Numbered from the stretch's first letter, positions 31,765-42,254 are shown. The stretch is DNA of 64,000 nt from Bacillus methanolicus (GCF_008764295.1 NZ_VTQX01000006.1:1-64000), one strand, 5' to 3'. Translations and numbers: made by a program. The notes: generated by a model from the sequence alone, not told the origin.

Positions 31765-32138
31765 ATGCACGAGGCTTTACCTTTCCTGTAACCCTTTGTA
31801 TTTTGCTTTTATTTTCAAGCTTTTTAGCTGTTCATTTTCAGCAATATGTGATGGAGAAAAGATTTCAATTTGAACTTGCAGAGTTTGAGAGAAACCAGTT
31901 TATGTTTCTCCAATCTTTAAAAAAGGTTGAAACGTTGTTAAGTACAGAAGAGCAATTTAAGAAAACGGGGCAGTTCCATTACGAAAACGGCACCGTTACG
32001 TACCAAATCGAAGAACTTGGCCCTGGGCAATTGCAAATCTCCTTTCGATTATTTACTTCATCTCAAGGGGAACTTACAGGAGTAGGCTATTTTGATCAGG
32101 AACTGCAAAAAATGGTGAAATGGACGGAACGAAACTAA
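31761..32138 (+). CDS. comGG: Minor pseudopilin-like ComGG
   Basis: A 125-residue protein overlapping comGF by four bases. It starts M-N-A-R-G-F-T-F-P-V-T-L-C-I-L-L-L, with proline where other pseudopilins have glutamate, as is usual for ComGG. The rest is a charged, poorly conserved domain with heptad-like segments. It closes the comG operon and is needed in B. subtilis for DNA uptake. Confidence 0.87.
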   Translation: MNARGFTFPVTLCILLLFSSFLAVHFQQYVMEKRFQFELAEFERNQFMFLQSLKKVETLLSTEEQFKKTGQFHYENGTVTYQIEELGPGQLQISFRLFTSSQGELTGVGYFDQELQKMVKWTERN

Positions 32139-32241
32139 GCTCTTTAGCGAAATCTCTTTCTACTTGGTTGTTGGCGGTAATAGAAAATGTTTTTTCGGAT
32201 ATACTGCTACTGACAATGAGTTTGTTAGGAGTGCTGATAAC

Positions 32242-32421
32242 ATGAAAACAAATGATTATGTAAAGTATATTACTGAAACAGTCGTAAAATATATTGACCA
32301 GCCAAAAGACGAGCGAATAAAGATTAAGCAAGAAAGGAAGGAAGGCAAAGCAAGCTTTTGGTACCGTTGGTTTGGTCTCCTGCCGTATGCATTTATAAGT
32401 ATGAAGAAGAAAAGAAGGTAA
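32242..32421 (+). CDS. yqzE: YqzE family small protein
   Basis: ATG 32242, after TTAGGAGTG, gives 59 residues starting M-K-T-N-D-Y-V-K-Y-I-T-E-T-V-V-K-Y-I-D and containing W-F-G-L-L-P-Y-A-F. This is the YqzE family, which sits after comGG in many Bacillus genomes. It is basic and has an amphipathic C-terminal segment that may touch the membrane. The role is not known. Confidence 0.85.
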   Translation: MKTNDYVKYITETVVKYIDQPKDERIKIKQERKEGKASFWYRWFGLLPYAFISMKKKRR

Positions 32422-32527
32422 AGATCTCGGGAAGCAAGGGACTGGAGCGGTAATAAACGCATTTTATCCCGCTTCGATTTATAATATAATCAATGTACTC
32501 TTGCTGCCTTTATGCTGACAAACTGTG

Positions 32528-32557
32528 TACATCACTTATATAGTGGTGTATTTTTTT
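32528..32557 (+). terminator. Terminator after comG-yqzE
   Basis: TACATCAC and GTGGTGTA pair around a short AT loop and are followed by seven T. Confidence 0.8.
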
Positions 32558-32718
32558 GTTTGAATGAGATGTACTACTACAATTTAAGTGAAACGACGAG
32601 AACGCAGAATGTGTACTCTCGAAATGATTGAGTGAATGGAAAGATCCGCAAATCGCTTTTTGCGTAGACATATTACTTTACAGGTCGTTTATTATGCGAA
32701 AAATGTCATTTCTTGCAT

Positions 32719-32757
32719 AAAAGGATAGATGAATAGCAGTGTTCGTCTATCCTTTTT
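32719..32757. terminator. Terminator between converging transcripts
   Basis: AAAGGATAGATGAA and TTCGTCTATCCTTTTT form a long stem. It lies beyond the end of yqhG on the minus strand and may serve both directions, with A-rich and T-rich ends. Confidence 0.75.
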
Positions 32758-32836
32758 CTATGTTGTCAGTAAATGTGTCCTTTTCCGTTTTAAGGGCTTG
32801 ACATGATCATTGATTGAAAGTGAGCAGTTTTCTTTT

Positions 32837-33637
32837 TTATACAGCCCGATCGGTTAAATAAAAGAGACCACCGTTGACGATAGAGATTTTTACGTTAGGC
32901 TCGTATTGGTCTTGGAGGGCCTTTTTTTCATTCCCGTAAGTTTCTCCTTTTTCATCATCTCCTATCTCCTCGTAAAAATGTTCCAGAAGTTGTAAATCTT
33001 TATGCCAACGCTTCCTTGCTTCAACAGCCCAACTGTCATCCTCTTGTTCAATTTCTCTCACTAATTGATTTTTAATTCTTGAAACACCGCTTTTCGGCAT
33101 GATAAGCGGTGAAAGGGTAAATGAATAATCAGGAATTTTCGGCGTAAGCTGCAAATTTAAAAGGCGATCATGGAAATTCTCCACAATTTGTCCATTGATA
33201 AGCTGTAAACCAAGTGATTTAAACACATCCCTTTTTCGATCACATTGATAGGAGATGCGAACATTAAGACCTAGCCACGGTTTTAAAGGAACTTGCTGAC
33301 CTGATGTAAAGCGATGATTTTCGTATAAACGAATGTAAGCAGCTAAGTTTTTCGTTGATTGAAAGATTTGATGAAGACGAGGGGAGCCAAAATGAATGAC
33401 TTCTCCTTTAATATGCTCTGGCGCTGCTTCTTGATTGGTGATAAAGGTTAGTTTCATCGGATTGGGTACTCCGCCTGTTTTTTCTAGGTAATGCCAGTAA
33501 AACGGTCGATTCATCAATTCCTTGTCTAATTCAATCGTTAATTGTACCGTCATATACCCATTTTCCTCTTCGATAATCTCACAGCCGTTGGCCTGAAAAT
33601 AATTTTTAAGAAATCGTTGAATTTCCTGCTGCTGCAT
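32837..33637 (-). CDS. yqhG: YqhG family protein
   Basis: ATG 33637-33635 with AGGGGAG eight bases upstream gives 266 residues; GTG 33646 is a less well-spaced option. The sequence opens M-Q-Q-Q-E-I-Q-R-F-L-K-N-Y-F and has P-F-Y-W-H-Y-L-E-K-T-G-G-V-P-N-P-M. It matches YqhG of Bacillus, always paired with the SNF2 helicase YqhH, which it overlaps by about 30 bases. The function is unknown; it may adapt or regulate the helicase. Confidence 0.88.
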   Translation of the reverse strand: MQQQEIQRFLKNYFQANGCEIIEEENGYMTVQLTIELDKELMNRPFYWHYLEKTGGVPNPMKLTFITNQEAAPEHIKGEVIHFGSPRLHQIFQSTKNLAAYIRLYENHRFTSGQQVPLKPWLGLNVRISYQCDRKRDVFKSLGLQLINGQIVENFHDRLLNLQLTPKIPDYSFTLSPLIMPKSGVSRIKNQLVREIEQEDDSWAVEARKRWHKDLQLLEHFYEEIGDDEKGETYGNEKKALQDQYEPNVKISIVNGGLFYLTDRAV

Positions 33638-35303
33638 TTGTTTCACTCCCCTTCATTTCTTCGGCAAATTGAATCATTGAAGCAAGATTATCCATCTTAA
33701 TTTTCATCTCTCCTTCTGAGGTAGAATGGCCGAAGATATCGATTAAGTAATCCTCAAAGTTGCCGAACTCAAGCTTGGAGAGAATATCATCAAGTTCCCC
33801 AACGACTTTTTCAAATAAAGAAATTTTTTCGTGAAGAAGCTTTAATACATGTTCTTCCACAGTTCCTTTAGTTGCAAAATTATAGATGTGAACATCCTTC
33901 TCTTGACCAAGGCGATGAACCCGGCCAATTCTTTGTTCGAGCCGCATCGGATTCCATGGTAAATCAAAGTTGATGATATGATGACAAAATTGAAGGTTAA
34001 TCCCTTCTCCACCTGCTTCTGTTGCGATTAATACCTGTGCGTGTTTTTGGAACAATTCGCGCATCCAATCCTTTTTTCCACGTTTAAATCCACCCCTAAA
34101 TGGAACGGAAGTAATACCATTTTGTTTTAAGAACCATTGAAGATACATTTGCGTTGCCCTATATTCAGTAAAAATAATCACTTTATCATCAATATTTCGA
34201 ATCAGCTCGAGAGCCTTTTCAGCTTTAGAATTCTTTTGGACCGCCTGCACTTTTTCCGCAAGTGTTTGAATTTGTTGCTCATATGCAGGACTTGGTGTTT
34301 CTTGTTTCGCGAGCATGTTTTTCAAAGTTACGAAGACGGCTTCACGGCTGCTGCATGCTTCCCTTTGCAACGTCATGATTGAAAAGGCGCTCGTCGCCAT
34401 CCAATTATCCTCACTCCTTAGCTCTGAAATAGCATCATACAATTGCTGTTCCTCCTTTGAAAACTCGATAGGAACCGTTTCTACATGCCGCCCAGTCCAT
34501 TCAATGCCGGTGTCTGCTCTGCGATTGCGAATCATCACTTTATTGACTAATTGTTTTAAATGCTCATTATCATCTAATGAACGTGAATCTTTTTTATATT
34601 TTTCATAAAAAGCGGACTCATTCCCTAAATGTCCAGGTTTTAATAAGGAGACAAGATTAAAGATTTCACTTATGCGATTTTGGATAGGAGTGGCTGTTAA
34701 TAAGAGACAAAATTTCTTTTTTAAACTTTGGACAAATTCATAGTTTTTCGTTTTATTATTTTTGAGTTTATGAGCTTCATCGATAATAATTAAATCATAA
34801 TCCTGTTGGAAAATAATGTCGCGATGAGGATTACGTTTGGCTGTGTCGATCGATGATACGACGACATCACATTGCTCCCAAACGTAGCTTTTCTTTTGGG
34901 CGACTGCTGGAATATAAAATTTACTCGTTAGTTCATTGGCCCATTGTGTGACAAGGGATGCAGGGACTAAGATTAAGGCTTTTTTTACGAGCCCTCTAAT
35001 CATATATTCTTTTAAGATTAGGCCTGCCTCGATCGTTTTTCCTAATCCGACTTCATCGGCTAATATCGCTTTCCCATTCATATCTTCCACAACTCGCTTT
35101 GCTACTTCGAGCTGATGTGGTAGTGGTGTTAGCTGAGGGAGATGTTTTGGTGCTTGTAAGCCCTCAAAATCATCAATGACCGTGTGTTTTTCCACTTCGA
35201 TTGCCAGTTTGTATAAGTCCCAATTTCCCCAAGGACCGTCATCTTTAATTTTTTGAAAGAAACCATCTGCCCATGATGTATCGAATTGTATTTCTACCGT
35301 CAT
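33606..35303 (-). CDS. yqhH: SNF2-family helicase YqhH
   Basis: A 565-residue protein with AAAGGAG upstream of ATG 35303. Helicase motifs are in order: L-A-D-E-V-G-L-G-K-T-I-E-A-G (I), D-E-A-H-K-L-K (II), L-L-T-A-T-P-I-Q-N-R (III), then in the second RecA domain A-T-E-A-G-G-E-G-I-N-L-Q and Q-R-I-G-R-V-H-R-L-G-Q (VI). The RapA-like layout suggests it acts on transcription complexes or DNA. It is divergent from the glycine cleavage operon, with a 480-base gap between. Confidence 0.92.
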   Translation of the reverse strand: MTVEIQFDTSWADGFFQKIKDDGPWGNWDLYKLAIEVEKHTVIDDFEGLQAPKHLPQLTPLPHQLEVAKRVVEDMNGKAILADEVGLGKTIEAGLILKEYMIRGLVKKALILVPASLVTQWANELTSKFYIPAVAQKKSYVWEQCDVVVSSIDTAKRNPHRDIIFQQDYDLIIIDEAHKLKNNKTKNYEFVQSLKKKFCLLLTATPIQNRISEIFNLVSLLKPGHLGNESAFYEKYKKDSRSLDDNEHLKQLVNKVMIRNRRADTGIEWTGRHVETVPIEFSKEEQQLYDAISELRSEDNWMATSAFSIMTLQREACSSREAVFVTLKNMLAKQETPSPAYEQQIQTLAEKVQAVQKNSKAEKALELIRNIDDKVIIFTEYRATQMYLQWFLKQNGITSVPFRGGFKRGKKDWMRELFQKHAQVLIATEAGGEGINLQFCHHIINFDLPWNPMRLEQRIGRVHRLGQEKDVHIYNFATKGTVEEHVLKLLHEKISLFEKVVGELDDILSKLEFGNFEDYLIDIFGHSTSEGEMKIKMDNLASMIQFAEEMKGSETNAAAGNSTIS

Positions 35304-35785
35304 AGTATTTGCTCCTTTTAATTCGTGTTTTGTACGAATAAATGAAATGATTATGAATTCATATTTTCGAAAGCTTTGTCATATGTCAGTGAGGACTTTT
35401 CAATCCATTTTCTCTTTGATTCCATGGAAAAACCTGCTTTCTTATGGAATTTAGCATAACTGAAAGGCATATGAAACCTATGTTTCATACGTAATGAGCC
35501 TTATATCATTTGCCCAATAATATCGTAGCTTTTCAGAAAAAGATATTGCCCTGATATAATGTACATGGTAGGATGTATTTGAAAGTTAGAAATTTTGTCA
35601 CATGTTGACTATAGACGAACGAATATGTAATTTTATAAAAAAACAATCGTTTTATTATGAATAAACACATGTGTAAATTGATGAATTGTTCGTTTTTTAT
35701 TTGAAACCTCATTTGTAATTATCTCGATTTTTTTCGTATTAATTCGTACTTTATAGTATGACCAACTGGGAAAATTTTATAAACG
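35304..35785. other. Divergent promoter region, yqhH and gcv operon
   Basis: These 482 AT-rich bases hold no gene. TATAGT at 35752-35757 is a likely -10 for the rightward riboswitch transcript, though no good -35 is seen 17 bases before it. TTGACT at 35605-35610 is another -35-like box without a matching -10. Confidence 0.45.
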
Positions 35786-35992
35786 CGGATGAGAACAAGG
35801 GGAGAGACTACGTTGTAGCGCCGAAGGAGCAAGCATGAATTTGTGAATCTCTCAGGCAAAAGTACACTTGTTTGACGCAACTCTGGAGAGTGCTTCGACA
35901 GGAAATGAAGCCACCAAAGGGGAAAGCTTACGGGGTGTTCATACAGCATGAAGACTTAAGTAAGTAAACTTTCAGGTGCCAGGACAGAGACC
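35786..35992 (+). promoter_or_regulatory. Tandem glycine riboswitch
   Basis: Two glycine aptamers in series are readable. Aptamer 1 has GGGGAGAGAC, then GCGCCGAAGGAGCAA and GAATCTCTCAGGCAAAAG. Aptamer 2 has CTCTGGAGAG, ACCACCAAAGGGGA-like ACCAAAGGGGAAAGC and CTTTCAGGTGCCAGGACAGA. The conserved GCCGAAGGAGCAA and CAGGCAAAAG match the B. subtilis gcvT element. Glycine binding should prevent formation of the following terminator and turn on gcvT-gcvPA-gcvPB. Confidence 0.97.
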
Positions 35993-36029
35993 TTACTTTT
36001 ATGAAAAGGGGGAGCTCTGTCCTTTTTTT
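35981..36029 (+). terminator. Riboswitch expression-platform terminator
   Basis: AGGACAGAG (35981-35989) pairs with CTCTGTCCT (36015-36023), followed by a run of T. The 5' arm is also the last part of aptamer 2, which explains the switch: bound glycine holds this arm and frees the transcript. Confidence 0.92.
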
Positions 36030-36067
36030 CTTGGACAGAGATATAACGTTTGATTTTGACAATGGTC

Positions 36068-36230
36068 TAGCTCCAGCGCCGATCGCCTAGCAAGCTTCAA
36101 GTCTTTTCCCTATGATAAGTCAACTATGAATCGCTTCACGATTCAAGTTTCCTTTATCTCAGTCGAGGCTCTTCCAGTTTGTACGGCAAAATGAGCAAGG
36201 CGCTTCTGCTTTTCGATGAAATTTCGCTTT
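36068..36230. repeat. Interspersed repeat in the gcv leader
   Basis: The stretch starts TCTAGCTCCAGCGCC and ends AAGGCGCTTCTGCTTTTC, an imperfect inverted pair. The same kind of ends appears in the spoIIIA operon at about 58697-58864. This fits a short interspersed repeat family of Bacillaceae genomes. It lies between the riboswitch terminator and gcvT, so it is transcribed with the operon. Confidence 0.5.
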
Positions 36231-36282
36231 TTTAGGCGGGTTTTGATAAATACCAAGTAAAAATAAGAAAGGGGATCATGTA

Positions 36283-37386
36283 ATGTCTGAGCTAAAGCGT
36301 ACTCCTTTATTTGAGGTTTACAAACAATATGGGGGAAAAACAATTGATTTTGGCGGATGGGACCTTCCTGTACAGTTTTCCAGCATTAAAGAAGAACATG
36401 AAGCTGTTCGAACTAAGGCAGGATTATTTGATGTCTCACATATGGGAGAAATTGAAGTTAAAGGTCCAAACAGTCTTTCTTATCTGCAAAAAATGATGAC
36501 AAATGATATTTCAAAGTTGAGTGCTGGTGGTGCTCAATATACCGCTATGTGCTATGAAAATGGTGGCACAGTGGATGATTTACTCGTTTACAAACTAGGG
36601 GAAGATGATTATCTACTCGTGGTAAATGCAGCAAATATCACGAAAGATTATGATTGGCTAGAGAAGCATGTCGATGAAGGGGTTACGCTCAAAAATGTCT
36701 CTGAAAGCATGGCTCAGTTAGCATTACAGGGACCATTAGCCGAGAAGGTATTGCAAAAGCTGGCAAAGGAAGACCTAAGTAAGATTGGTTTCTTTAAATT
36801 CCAGCTTGATGTCGAGATAGCTGGAAAGAAAACTCTTGTCTCTAGAACTGGCTACACTGGTGAGGATGGTTTTGAAATCTATTGTGCAAGTGAAGATGCC
36901 GTTCTGATTTGGAATGAAATTTTAACAGCCGGACAGGATGACGGAGTTTTGCCATGTGGCTTAGGGGCAAGAGATACGTTGCGTTTCGAGGCGACTTTAG
37001 CTCTTTATGGTCAAGAGCTTTCACCGCAAATTTCCCCGTTAGAAGCTGGGATTGGATTTGCCGTAAAGCTTAATAAAGAAGCTGACTTCGTTGGAAAAGA
37101 AGCGTTAAAGAAGCAAAAGAAGTCTGGAGTTCCTCGTACATTAGTTGGTATTGAGATGATCGAAAGAGGAATTCCACGCCATGGCTATCCAGTTTATATG
37201 GATGAACAAAAAATTGGCGATGTGACTACTGGTACTCAATCTCCTACATTAAAGAAAAATATTGGCTTAGCACTTATTGAAAGTAAATTTAGTGCGCTTG
37301 ATACAGAAGTGGCTGTTGAAATTCGCGGCAAGAAAGTAAAAGCGAAAGTGATCCCAACGCCATTTTATAAACGAACTCGTTCTTAA
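36283..37386 (+). CDS. gcvT: Glycine cleavage T protein (aminomethyltransferase)
   Basis: A 367-residue protein. AAAGGGG precedes ATG 36283. The folate-binding pattern is clear: [12 protein letters not shown] near 22-33, [10 protein letters not shown] near 48-57, N-A-A-N and, in the middle, [15 protein letters not shown] near 190 and R-D-T-L-R-F-E are also present. It passes the methylene group from the H-protein arm to tetrahydrofolate and releases ammonia. It is the first gene of the riboswitch-controlled operon. Confidence 0.97.
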   Translation: MSELKRTPLFEVYKQYGGKTIDFGGWDLPVQFSSIKEEHEAVRTKAGLFDVSHMGEIEVKGPNSLSYLQKMMTNDISKLSAGGAQYTAMCYENGGTVDDLLVYKLGEDDYLLVVNAANITKDYDWLEKHVDEGVTLKNVSESMAQLALQGPLAEKVLQKLAKEDLSKIGFFKFQLDVEIAGKKTLVSRTGYTGEDGFEIYCASEDAVLIWNEILTAGQDDGVLPCGLGARDTLRFEATLALYGQELSPQISPLEAGIGFAVKLNKEADFVGKEALKKQKKSGVPRTLVGIEMIERGIPRHGYPVYMDEQKIGDVTTGTQSPTLKKNIGLALIESKFSALDTEVAVEIRGKKVKAKVIPTPFYKRTRS

Positions 37387-37432
37387 AAGGAATGACAACT
37401 AAATTTGCCAGGAAAAGAAAGGGGAATCCGCA

Positions 37433-38779
37433 ATGAAGCATCGTTACTTACCGATGACTGAAGCCGACCAAAAAGAAATGCTTGATACGATCGGTGTTTC
37501 TTCCATTCAGGAGCTTTTCAATGATATTCCGAAAAGTGTTCAATTTAAGGGGAACTATAATATTAAAGCAGCAAAATCGGAATCTGCACTATTGAAAGAA
37601 TTGACTCGATTAGCTAATAAAAATGCTGATTTAAAGTCTCATTCTAGTTTTCTAGGAGCAGGTGTTTATGATCATTATATGCCTGTTATCGTCGATCACG
37701 TATTATCACGTTCAGAGTTTTATACAGCCTATACACCGTATCAACCAGAAATTTCTCAAGGTGAATTACAAGCCATTTTTGAGTTCCAGACGATGATCTG
37801 CGAGCTGACTGGAATGGATGTTGCCAACTCTTCTATGTATGATGGTGGAACGGCTCTCGCCGAAGCGGCCATGCTTAGTGCAGGTCAAACACGTAGAAAG
37901 AAAGTGCTTGTCTCCAGTGCGGTTCATCCAGAATCAAAAGAAGTCGTGAAGATGTACGCAAAGGGACAATATATCGAAGTCATTGAAGTTCCGCAAAAGG
38001 AAGGGATTACCGATCTAGAAGCGTTACAGTCAATGGTTGATTCGGATACTGCAGCAGTGATTGTGCAATATCCAAATTTCTTTGGACGACTTGAGCCGCT
38101 GGCAGAGATAGAGGAGGTTGTCCACGGACAAAAAGCGATGTTTGTTGTCTCTAGTAATCCATTAGCACTTGGTGCCTTAACTCCTCCTGGAAAGTTCGGT
38201 GCAGACATTGTCGTAGGGGATGCCCAGCCATTTGGTATTCCTACAGCATTCGGTGGTCCACATTGTGGTTATTTTGCTGTCACAAGCAAATTGATGAGAA
38301 AAGTACCAGGCCGTTTGGTTGGACAAACGACTGACGATCAAGGAAGAAGAGGTTTTGTCCTTACTCTTCAAGCGCGCGAGCAACATATTCGTCGTGATAA
38401 GGCAACGTCAAATATCTGTTCGAATCAAGCCTTGAATGCATTAGCTGCATCTGTAGCGATGACCGCATTAGGAAGAAAAGGCGTGAAGGAAATGGCATTA
38501 CAAAACATTCAGAAAGCCCATTATGCAAAGAAAGTCTTGCAAGAAAAAGGGTTGGAGATTGTTTTTGAAGGTCCATCCTTTAATGAGTTTGTCGTAAAAG
38601 TTTCAAAGCCTGTGAAAGAATTGAATCAAGCTCTTCTGCAAAAAGGAATTATCGGTGGTTACGATCTAGGTCGTGATTACCCAGAGCTCGAACAGCACAT
38701 GTTAGTAGCGGTTACAGAGTTGAGAACGAAAGAAGAGATCGATACATTTGCACAAGAAATGGGGGATTTCCATGCATAA
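37433..38779 (+). CDS. gcvPA: Glycine dehydrogenase (decarboxylating) subunit 1
   Basis: A 448-residue protein with AAAGGGGAATC before the ATG. It starts with [10 protein letters not shown] and has [11 protein letters not shown] and [11 protein letters not shown]. This is the alpha subunit of the two-part P protein of Firmicutes. It lacks the PLP-binding lysine, which is in GcvPB. The gcvPB start overlaps its last eight bases. Together they decarboxylate glycine and load the aminomethyl group on lipoyl-GcvH. Confidence 0.97.
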   Translation: MKHRYLPMTEADQKEMLDTIGVSSIQELFNDIPKSVQFKGNYNIKAAKSESALLKELTRLANKNADLKSHSSFLGAGVYDHYMPVIVDHVLSRSEFYTAYTPYQPEISQGELQAIFEFQTMICELTGMDVANSSMYDGGTALAEAAMLSAGQTRRKKVLVSSAVHPESKEVVKMYAKGQYIEVIEVPQKEGITDLEALQSMVDSDTAAVIVQYPNFFGRLEPLAEIEEVVHGQKAMFVVSSNPLALGALTPPGKFGADIVVGDAQPFGIPTAFGGPHCGYFAVTSKLMRKVPGRLVGQTTDDQGRRGFVLTLQAREQHIRRDKATSNICSNQALNALAASVAMTALGRKGVKEMALQNIQKAHYAKKVLQEKGLEIVFEGPSFNEFVVKVSKPVKELNQALLQKGIIGGYDLGRDYPELEQHMLVAVTELRTKEEIDTFAQEMGDFHA

Positions 38780-40232
38780 AGAAGATCAAGCCCTTATATT
38801 TGAACTTAGCAAGCGAGGCAGAGTTGGTTATAGCCTTCCAGAAATGGATGTTCCAGAGGTTGATGTGAACGAGCTTTTACCGGAAGGCTATATACGAGCG
38901 GAAGAAGCGGAATTACCAGAAGTATCTGAGCTCGACATTATGCGTCACTATACTGCGTTATCGAAGCGAAATCATGGGGTCGATTCTGGTTTTTATCCAC
39001 TCGGTTCTTGTACGATGAAATACAATCCAAAAATGAATGAAAATGTAGCACGCTTTAATGGCTTTGCTCATATCCATCCATTGCAGGATGAGAGCTCTGT
39101 CCAAGGTGCCTTGGAGCTGATGTATGATCTTCAAGAACATTTAATTGAAATCACAGGTATGGATGAAGTTACGTTACAGCCTGCAGCTGGTGCCCATGGA
39201 GAATGGACTGGCTTAATGATGATTCGCGCTTATCATGAAGCAAACGGGGATACGAAACGAACGAAGGTGATTGTTCCTGACTCTGCCCATGGAACAAACC
39301 CCGCATCGGCAACGGTGGCTGGTTTTGAAACGGTAACAGTAAAGTCAAATGAGTACGGATTGGTAGATTTAGAGGACTTACGAAACGTAGTTGGAGAAGA
39401 TACAGCAGCATTGATGCTGACGAATCCTAATACTTTAGGTCTATTTGAAGAAAATATCGTAGAGATGGCAGAAATTGTCCACGGAGGCGGTGGGAAGCTA
39501 TACTATGATGGTGCCAATTTAAATGCTGTGCTTTCAAAAGCAAGACCAGGTGATATGGGCTTTGATGTCGTCCATTTAAACCTTCATAAAACATTTACTG
39601 GCCCTCATGGTGGCGGTGGTCCAGGTTCAGGACCTGTAGGAGTGAAGGAAGATTTAATTCCATTTTTACCGAAGCCTGTTGTCACGAAGCAGGGAGACGA
39701 ATATGTACTAGATTATAACCGTCCGCACTCAATCGGTCGCGTTAAACCTTATTATGGTAATTTCGGAATTAATGTCCGTGCTTATACGTATATTCGCAGC
39801 ATGGGTCCAGATGGGCTCAAAGCTGTAACAGAATATGCGGTCCTAAATGCCAATTATATGATGAGAAGATTAGCGCCATTCTACGATCTTCCATTTGATA
39901 GACATTGTAAGCATGAGTTTGTCCTAAGTGGAAAGCGTCAAAAAAAGCTTGGGGTGAGAACGTTGGATATTGCTAAACGTCTCCTTGATTTTGGCTATCA
40001 CCCACCAACGATTTACTTCCCGCTGAATGTGGAGGAGTGCATCATGATTGAGCCGACCGAAACGGAGTCAAAGGAAACGTTAGACGCCTTCTGTGACGCG
40101 ATGATTCAAATCGCTAAAGAAGCGGAGGAGAATCCAGAAATCGTTCAAGAGGCTCCCCATTCTACAGTCGTAGGTCGTCTTGATGAAACAACGGCAGCAA
40201 GAAAACCAATCTTGCGCTATCAAAAACAATAA
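38772..40232 (+). CDS. gcvPB: Glycine dehydrogenase (decarboxylating) subunit 2
   Basis: ATG 38772 (GGGGGATTTCC upstream) gives 486 residues; it overlaps gcvPA. The PLP site is [16 protein letters not shown] near residues 270-285, with the Schiff-base lysine. [12 protein letters not shown] and D-S-A-H-G-T-N-P-A are conserved. It is the catalytic PLP subunit of the P protein. A terminator lies 100 bases downstream. Confidence 0.97.
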   Translation: MHKEDQALIFELSKRGRVGYSLPEMDVPEVDVNELLPEGYIRAEEAELPEVSELDIMRHYTALSKRNHGVDSGFYPLGSCTMKYNPKMNENVARFNGFAHIHPLQDESSVQGALELMYDLQEHLIEITGMDEVTLQPAAGAHGEWTGLMMIRAYHEANGDTKRTKVIVPDSAHGTNPASATVAGFETVTVKSNEYGLVDLEDLRNVVGEDTAALMLTNPNTLGLFEENIVEMAEIVHGGGGKLYYDGANLNAVLSKARPGDMGFDVVHLNLHKTFTGPHGGGGPGSGPVGVKEDLIPFLPKPVVTKQGDEYVLDYNRPHSIGRVKPYYGNFGINVRAYTYIRSMGPDGLKAVTEYAVLNANYMMRRLAPFYDLPFDRHCKHEFVLSGKRQKKLGVRTLDIAKRLLDFGYHPPTIYFPLNVEECIMIEPTETESKETLDAFCDAMIQIAKEAEENPEIVQEAPHSTVVGRLDETTAARKPILRYQKQ

Positions 40233-40335
40233 GTTTTTAATAAAAGGTAGTGTATTTAATTATGCTGCTGTACAATGTTTCACTTATTTTGTACGAAATG
40301 CGAAATAACTAGAGCGTATTATAGTGCTGAATGAA

Positions 40336-40368
40336 AAAGAGCTTTGCCTATGTGCAAAGCTCTTTATT
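40336..40368 (+). terminator. Terminator of the gcv operon
   Basis: AAAGAGCTTTGC and GCAAAGCTCTTTA form a long stem with a short loop and an AT-rich tail. It ends just before the 8-bp target repeat of the IS1595 element, so the insertion left it intact. Confidence 0.85.
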
Positions 40369-40463
40369 TGTTTTAATGGTTTGGCACTGTTAAATCCTGT
40401 TGTTGATAATTCGATCCGAAGGAACATATGTTCTATAATGAATTTAACTATATAAAAGTGGTG

Positions 40464-41498
40464 ATGAACGTGAGAGCAACTGATATTCTTAAAGCCATAC
40501 AAAAACTAAATCCAGCAGAAAAGCACCGACTACGAGAGTATTTAATTGATGCACTTACTGCATCTTCTTCGACAGGAACTGTTCTGCAAGAAATATCTGA
40601 ACGCAAAAATAAGAGCGGTTATCATTGTCCTGACTGTGAATCAGAACATATCGTTCGGTATGGCACATACTCAACGAGTGTTGATGGTGATGAAGTAGAA
40701 AAGCAACGTTATCGCTGTAAAGCGTGTAAAAAGACATTTACTGACCTAACAAATACTGCTCTATATCGAACACGCCATCTCAATCAATGGATTAAATTCA
40801 TCGAATGTATGGTAGAGGGATACTCTCTGCGTAAATCTGCTAAATTAGTTGGAAATGTTACTCACGTTACATTGTTTTACTGGAGGCATAAACTCTTACC
40901 ATCACTAAAACAAATGAAAATATCTAATTTTGAAGGTATCGTTGAAATGGACGAGACCTATTTCCTATACTCAGAAAAAGGGCAAAGAAAGTTAAAAGAC
41001 AGAAAACCTTGTAAACGTGGAGGTTCTGCTAAGAAACGTGGCATAAGCAACGAACAAGTATGTGTATAGGTCGCAAGAGACCGTGAAAAGATGGCTTTTT
41101 CGCAGACATTGGGAATGGGGCGATTAACAAAAGAACAGTTAGATAAAGCCATCGGACATAAACTTTCAAGCGAAAATGTATTATGCACCGATTGGCGTGC
41201 CTTTAAAACATATGCTGCTGAAAAAGGGATGGATATTTATCAATTCAAGTCTGATGGTAAGGTTCGCACAAAGGGACTATTCCATATCCAGAACGTTAAC
41301 AATTATCACCGAAGGCTTAAAGGATGGATACAACGTTTTAATGGAGTTGCAACTAAATATCTGAATAATTACCTTGCTTGTTTCAGTTTGTTGGAATCAA
41401 TTCAACATCAAAGGAATCCTATTGCTATGAATGACTTGATGATTAAAGGAAATTTAATACAAAATATGGAAACGTATGATACACTTAAGTTATCTTAA
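40464..41498 (+). pseudogene. IS1595-family transposase with one in-frame amber stop
   Basis: From ATG 40464 the frame encodes a zinc ribbon (Y-H-C-P-D-C-E, then R-C-K-A-C-K-K-T-F-T) and the ISXO2-like DDE domain (F-E-G-I-V-E-M-D-E-T-Y-F). At 41067-41069 a TAG interrupts it; the same frame goes on with V-A-R-D-R-E-K-M-A-F-S and includes the later D-W-R-A-F (second acid) and N-Y-H-R-R-L-K-G-W-I-Q-R-F end. One base change, for example TTG to TAG, explains it. All else is intact, so the loss is recent, or the stop is read through. Confidence 0.88.
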
Positions 41499-41520
41499 TT
41501 TACGCTATAAACATTACGGC

Positions 41521-42095
41521 TTGTTCAACTAACGTGCAGGTTAGTAAAAGAATGGATATTATAATATAGGTTGAATTATAATTTAGAAAATAGATTCTAA
41601 AAGGAGTAGATTTATAATGGAAAAGGTAACACCATTTTTAATGTTTCAAGAGGGCAACGCAGAAGAGGCAATGAATTTTTACACATCTCTGATTGAGGAT
41701 TCAGCAATTACAAATATTGTTCGATATGGTGCAAATGAAAGTGGGGATGAAGGAACTGTTATGCAGGCTACTTTCACTTTAAAAGGTCAAGAATTTATGT
41801 GCATAGACAGCAATATTAAACATCAGTTTTCCTTCACACCCTCATTCTCAATATTTGTTACTTGTAATACTGAAGAAGAACTTGACAATCTTTATCAGAA
41901 ACTCATTGAAGATGGACAAGCACTTATGCCAATAGGAGATTATGGATTCAGTAAGAAATTTGGCTGGCTAAATGACCGTTATGGAGTTTCGTGGCAACTA
42001 AATTTACCTAAATAATATGAAGAACTTAATATCCTATTCATACCAATAAAAAAAGCATAAATTGTTCAACGAACGGGTGCGATAGTTTAATAAGC
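41521..42095. repeat. Pair of degenerate direct repeats around the passenger gene
   Basis: TTGTTCAACTAACGTGCAGG at 41521 and TTGTTCAACGAACGGGTGCG at 42062 start two related segments of about 32 bases that bracket the VOC gene. The first has the internal dyad CTAAC/GTTAG. They may mark how the gene was acquired by the element. Confidence 0.5.
41617..42015 (+). CDS. VOC-family (PhnB-like) protein, IS1595 passenger
   Basis: A 132-residue protein with AAAGGAG before ATG 41617. It starts V-T-P-F-L-M-F-Q-E-G-N-A-E-E-A-M-N-F-Y and ends F-G-W-L-N-D-R-Y-G-V-S-W-Q-L-N, the pattern of the PhnB/3-demethylubiquinone methyltransferase-like branch of the vicinal oxygen chelate fold. Such proteins often bind metals or small electrophiles; the substrate is unknown. 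It lies within the ends of the IS1595 element and has its own ribosome site. Confidence 0.85.
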   Translation: MEKVTPFLMFQEGNAEEAMNFYTSLIEDSAITNIVRYGANESGDEGTVMQATFTLKGQEFMCIDSNIKHQFSFTPSFSIFVTCNTEEELDNLYQKLIEDGQALMPIGDYGFSKKFGWLNDRYGVSWQLNLPK

Positions 42096-42254
42096 AAATA
42101 TTACAAAATAGAACTACCATTAATTAGGAAGTTCTATTTTTTATAAGTAATATCAACAATTAACTTTAACAGAGCCAATGGTTTAGAAAACCCCTGGCTA
42201 TGCCGGGGGTTTCAGAGAGCTTAAAGCGTGGTAACAAAAAACCCTCACTTCAGG

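Larger units (their letters stand above)
32422..32836. other. Intergenic stretch after yqzE with two terminators
   Basis: No gene is seen in these 415 bases. It holds two terminators (32528-32557 and 32719-32757). In B. subtilis the shikimate kinase gene aroK is near this place; no trace of it is seen here. The rest is AT-rich and featureless. Confidence 0.6.
40383..42176 (+). mobile_element. IS1595-family element with VOC passenger gene, complete ends
   Basis: The 1794-bp element is bounded by 25-bp inverted ends at 40383-40407 (starting GGCACTGTTAAA) and 42152-42176 (ending TTTAACAGAGCC), matching at 19 of 25 positions. The 8 bases on each side are identical: AATGGTTT at 40375-40382 and at 42177-42184, a target duplication of the length known for this family. 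Inside are a transposase gene with one stop codon and a separate VOC-family gene. IS1595 elements are known to carry passenger genes. Confidence 0.9.
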
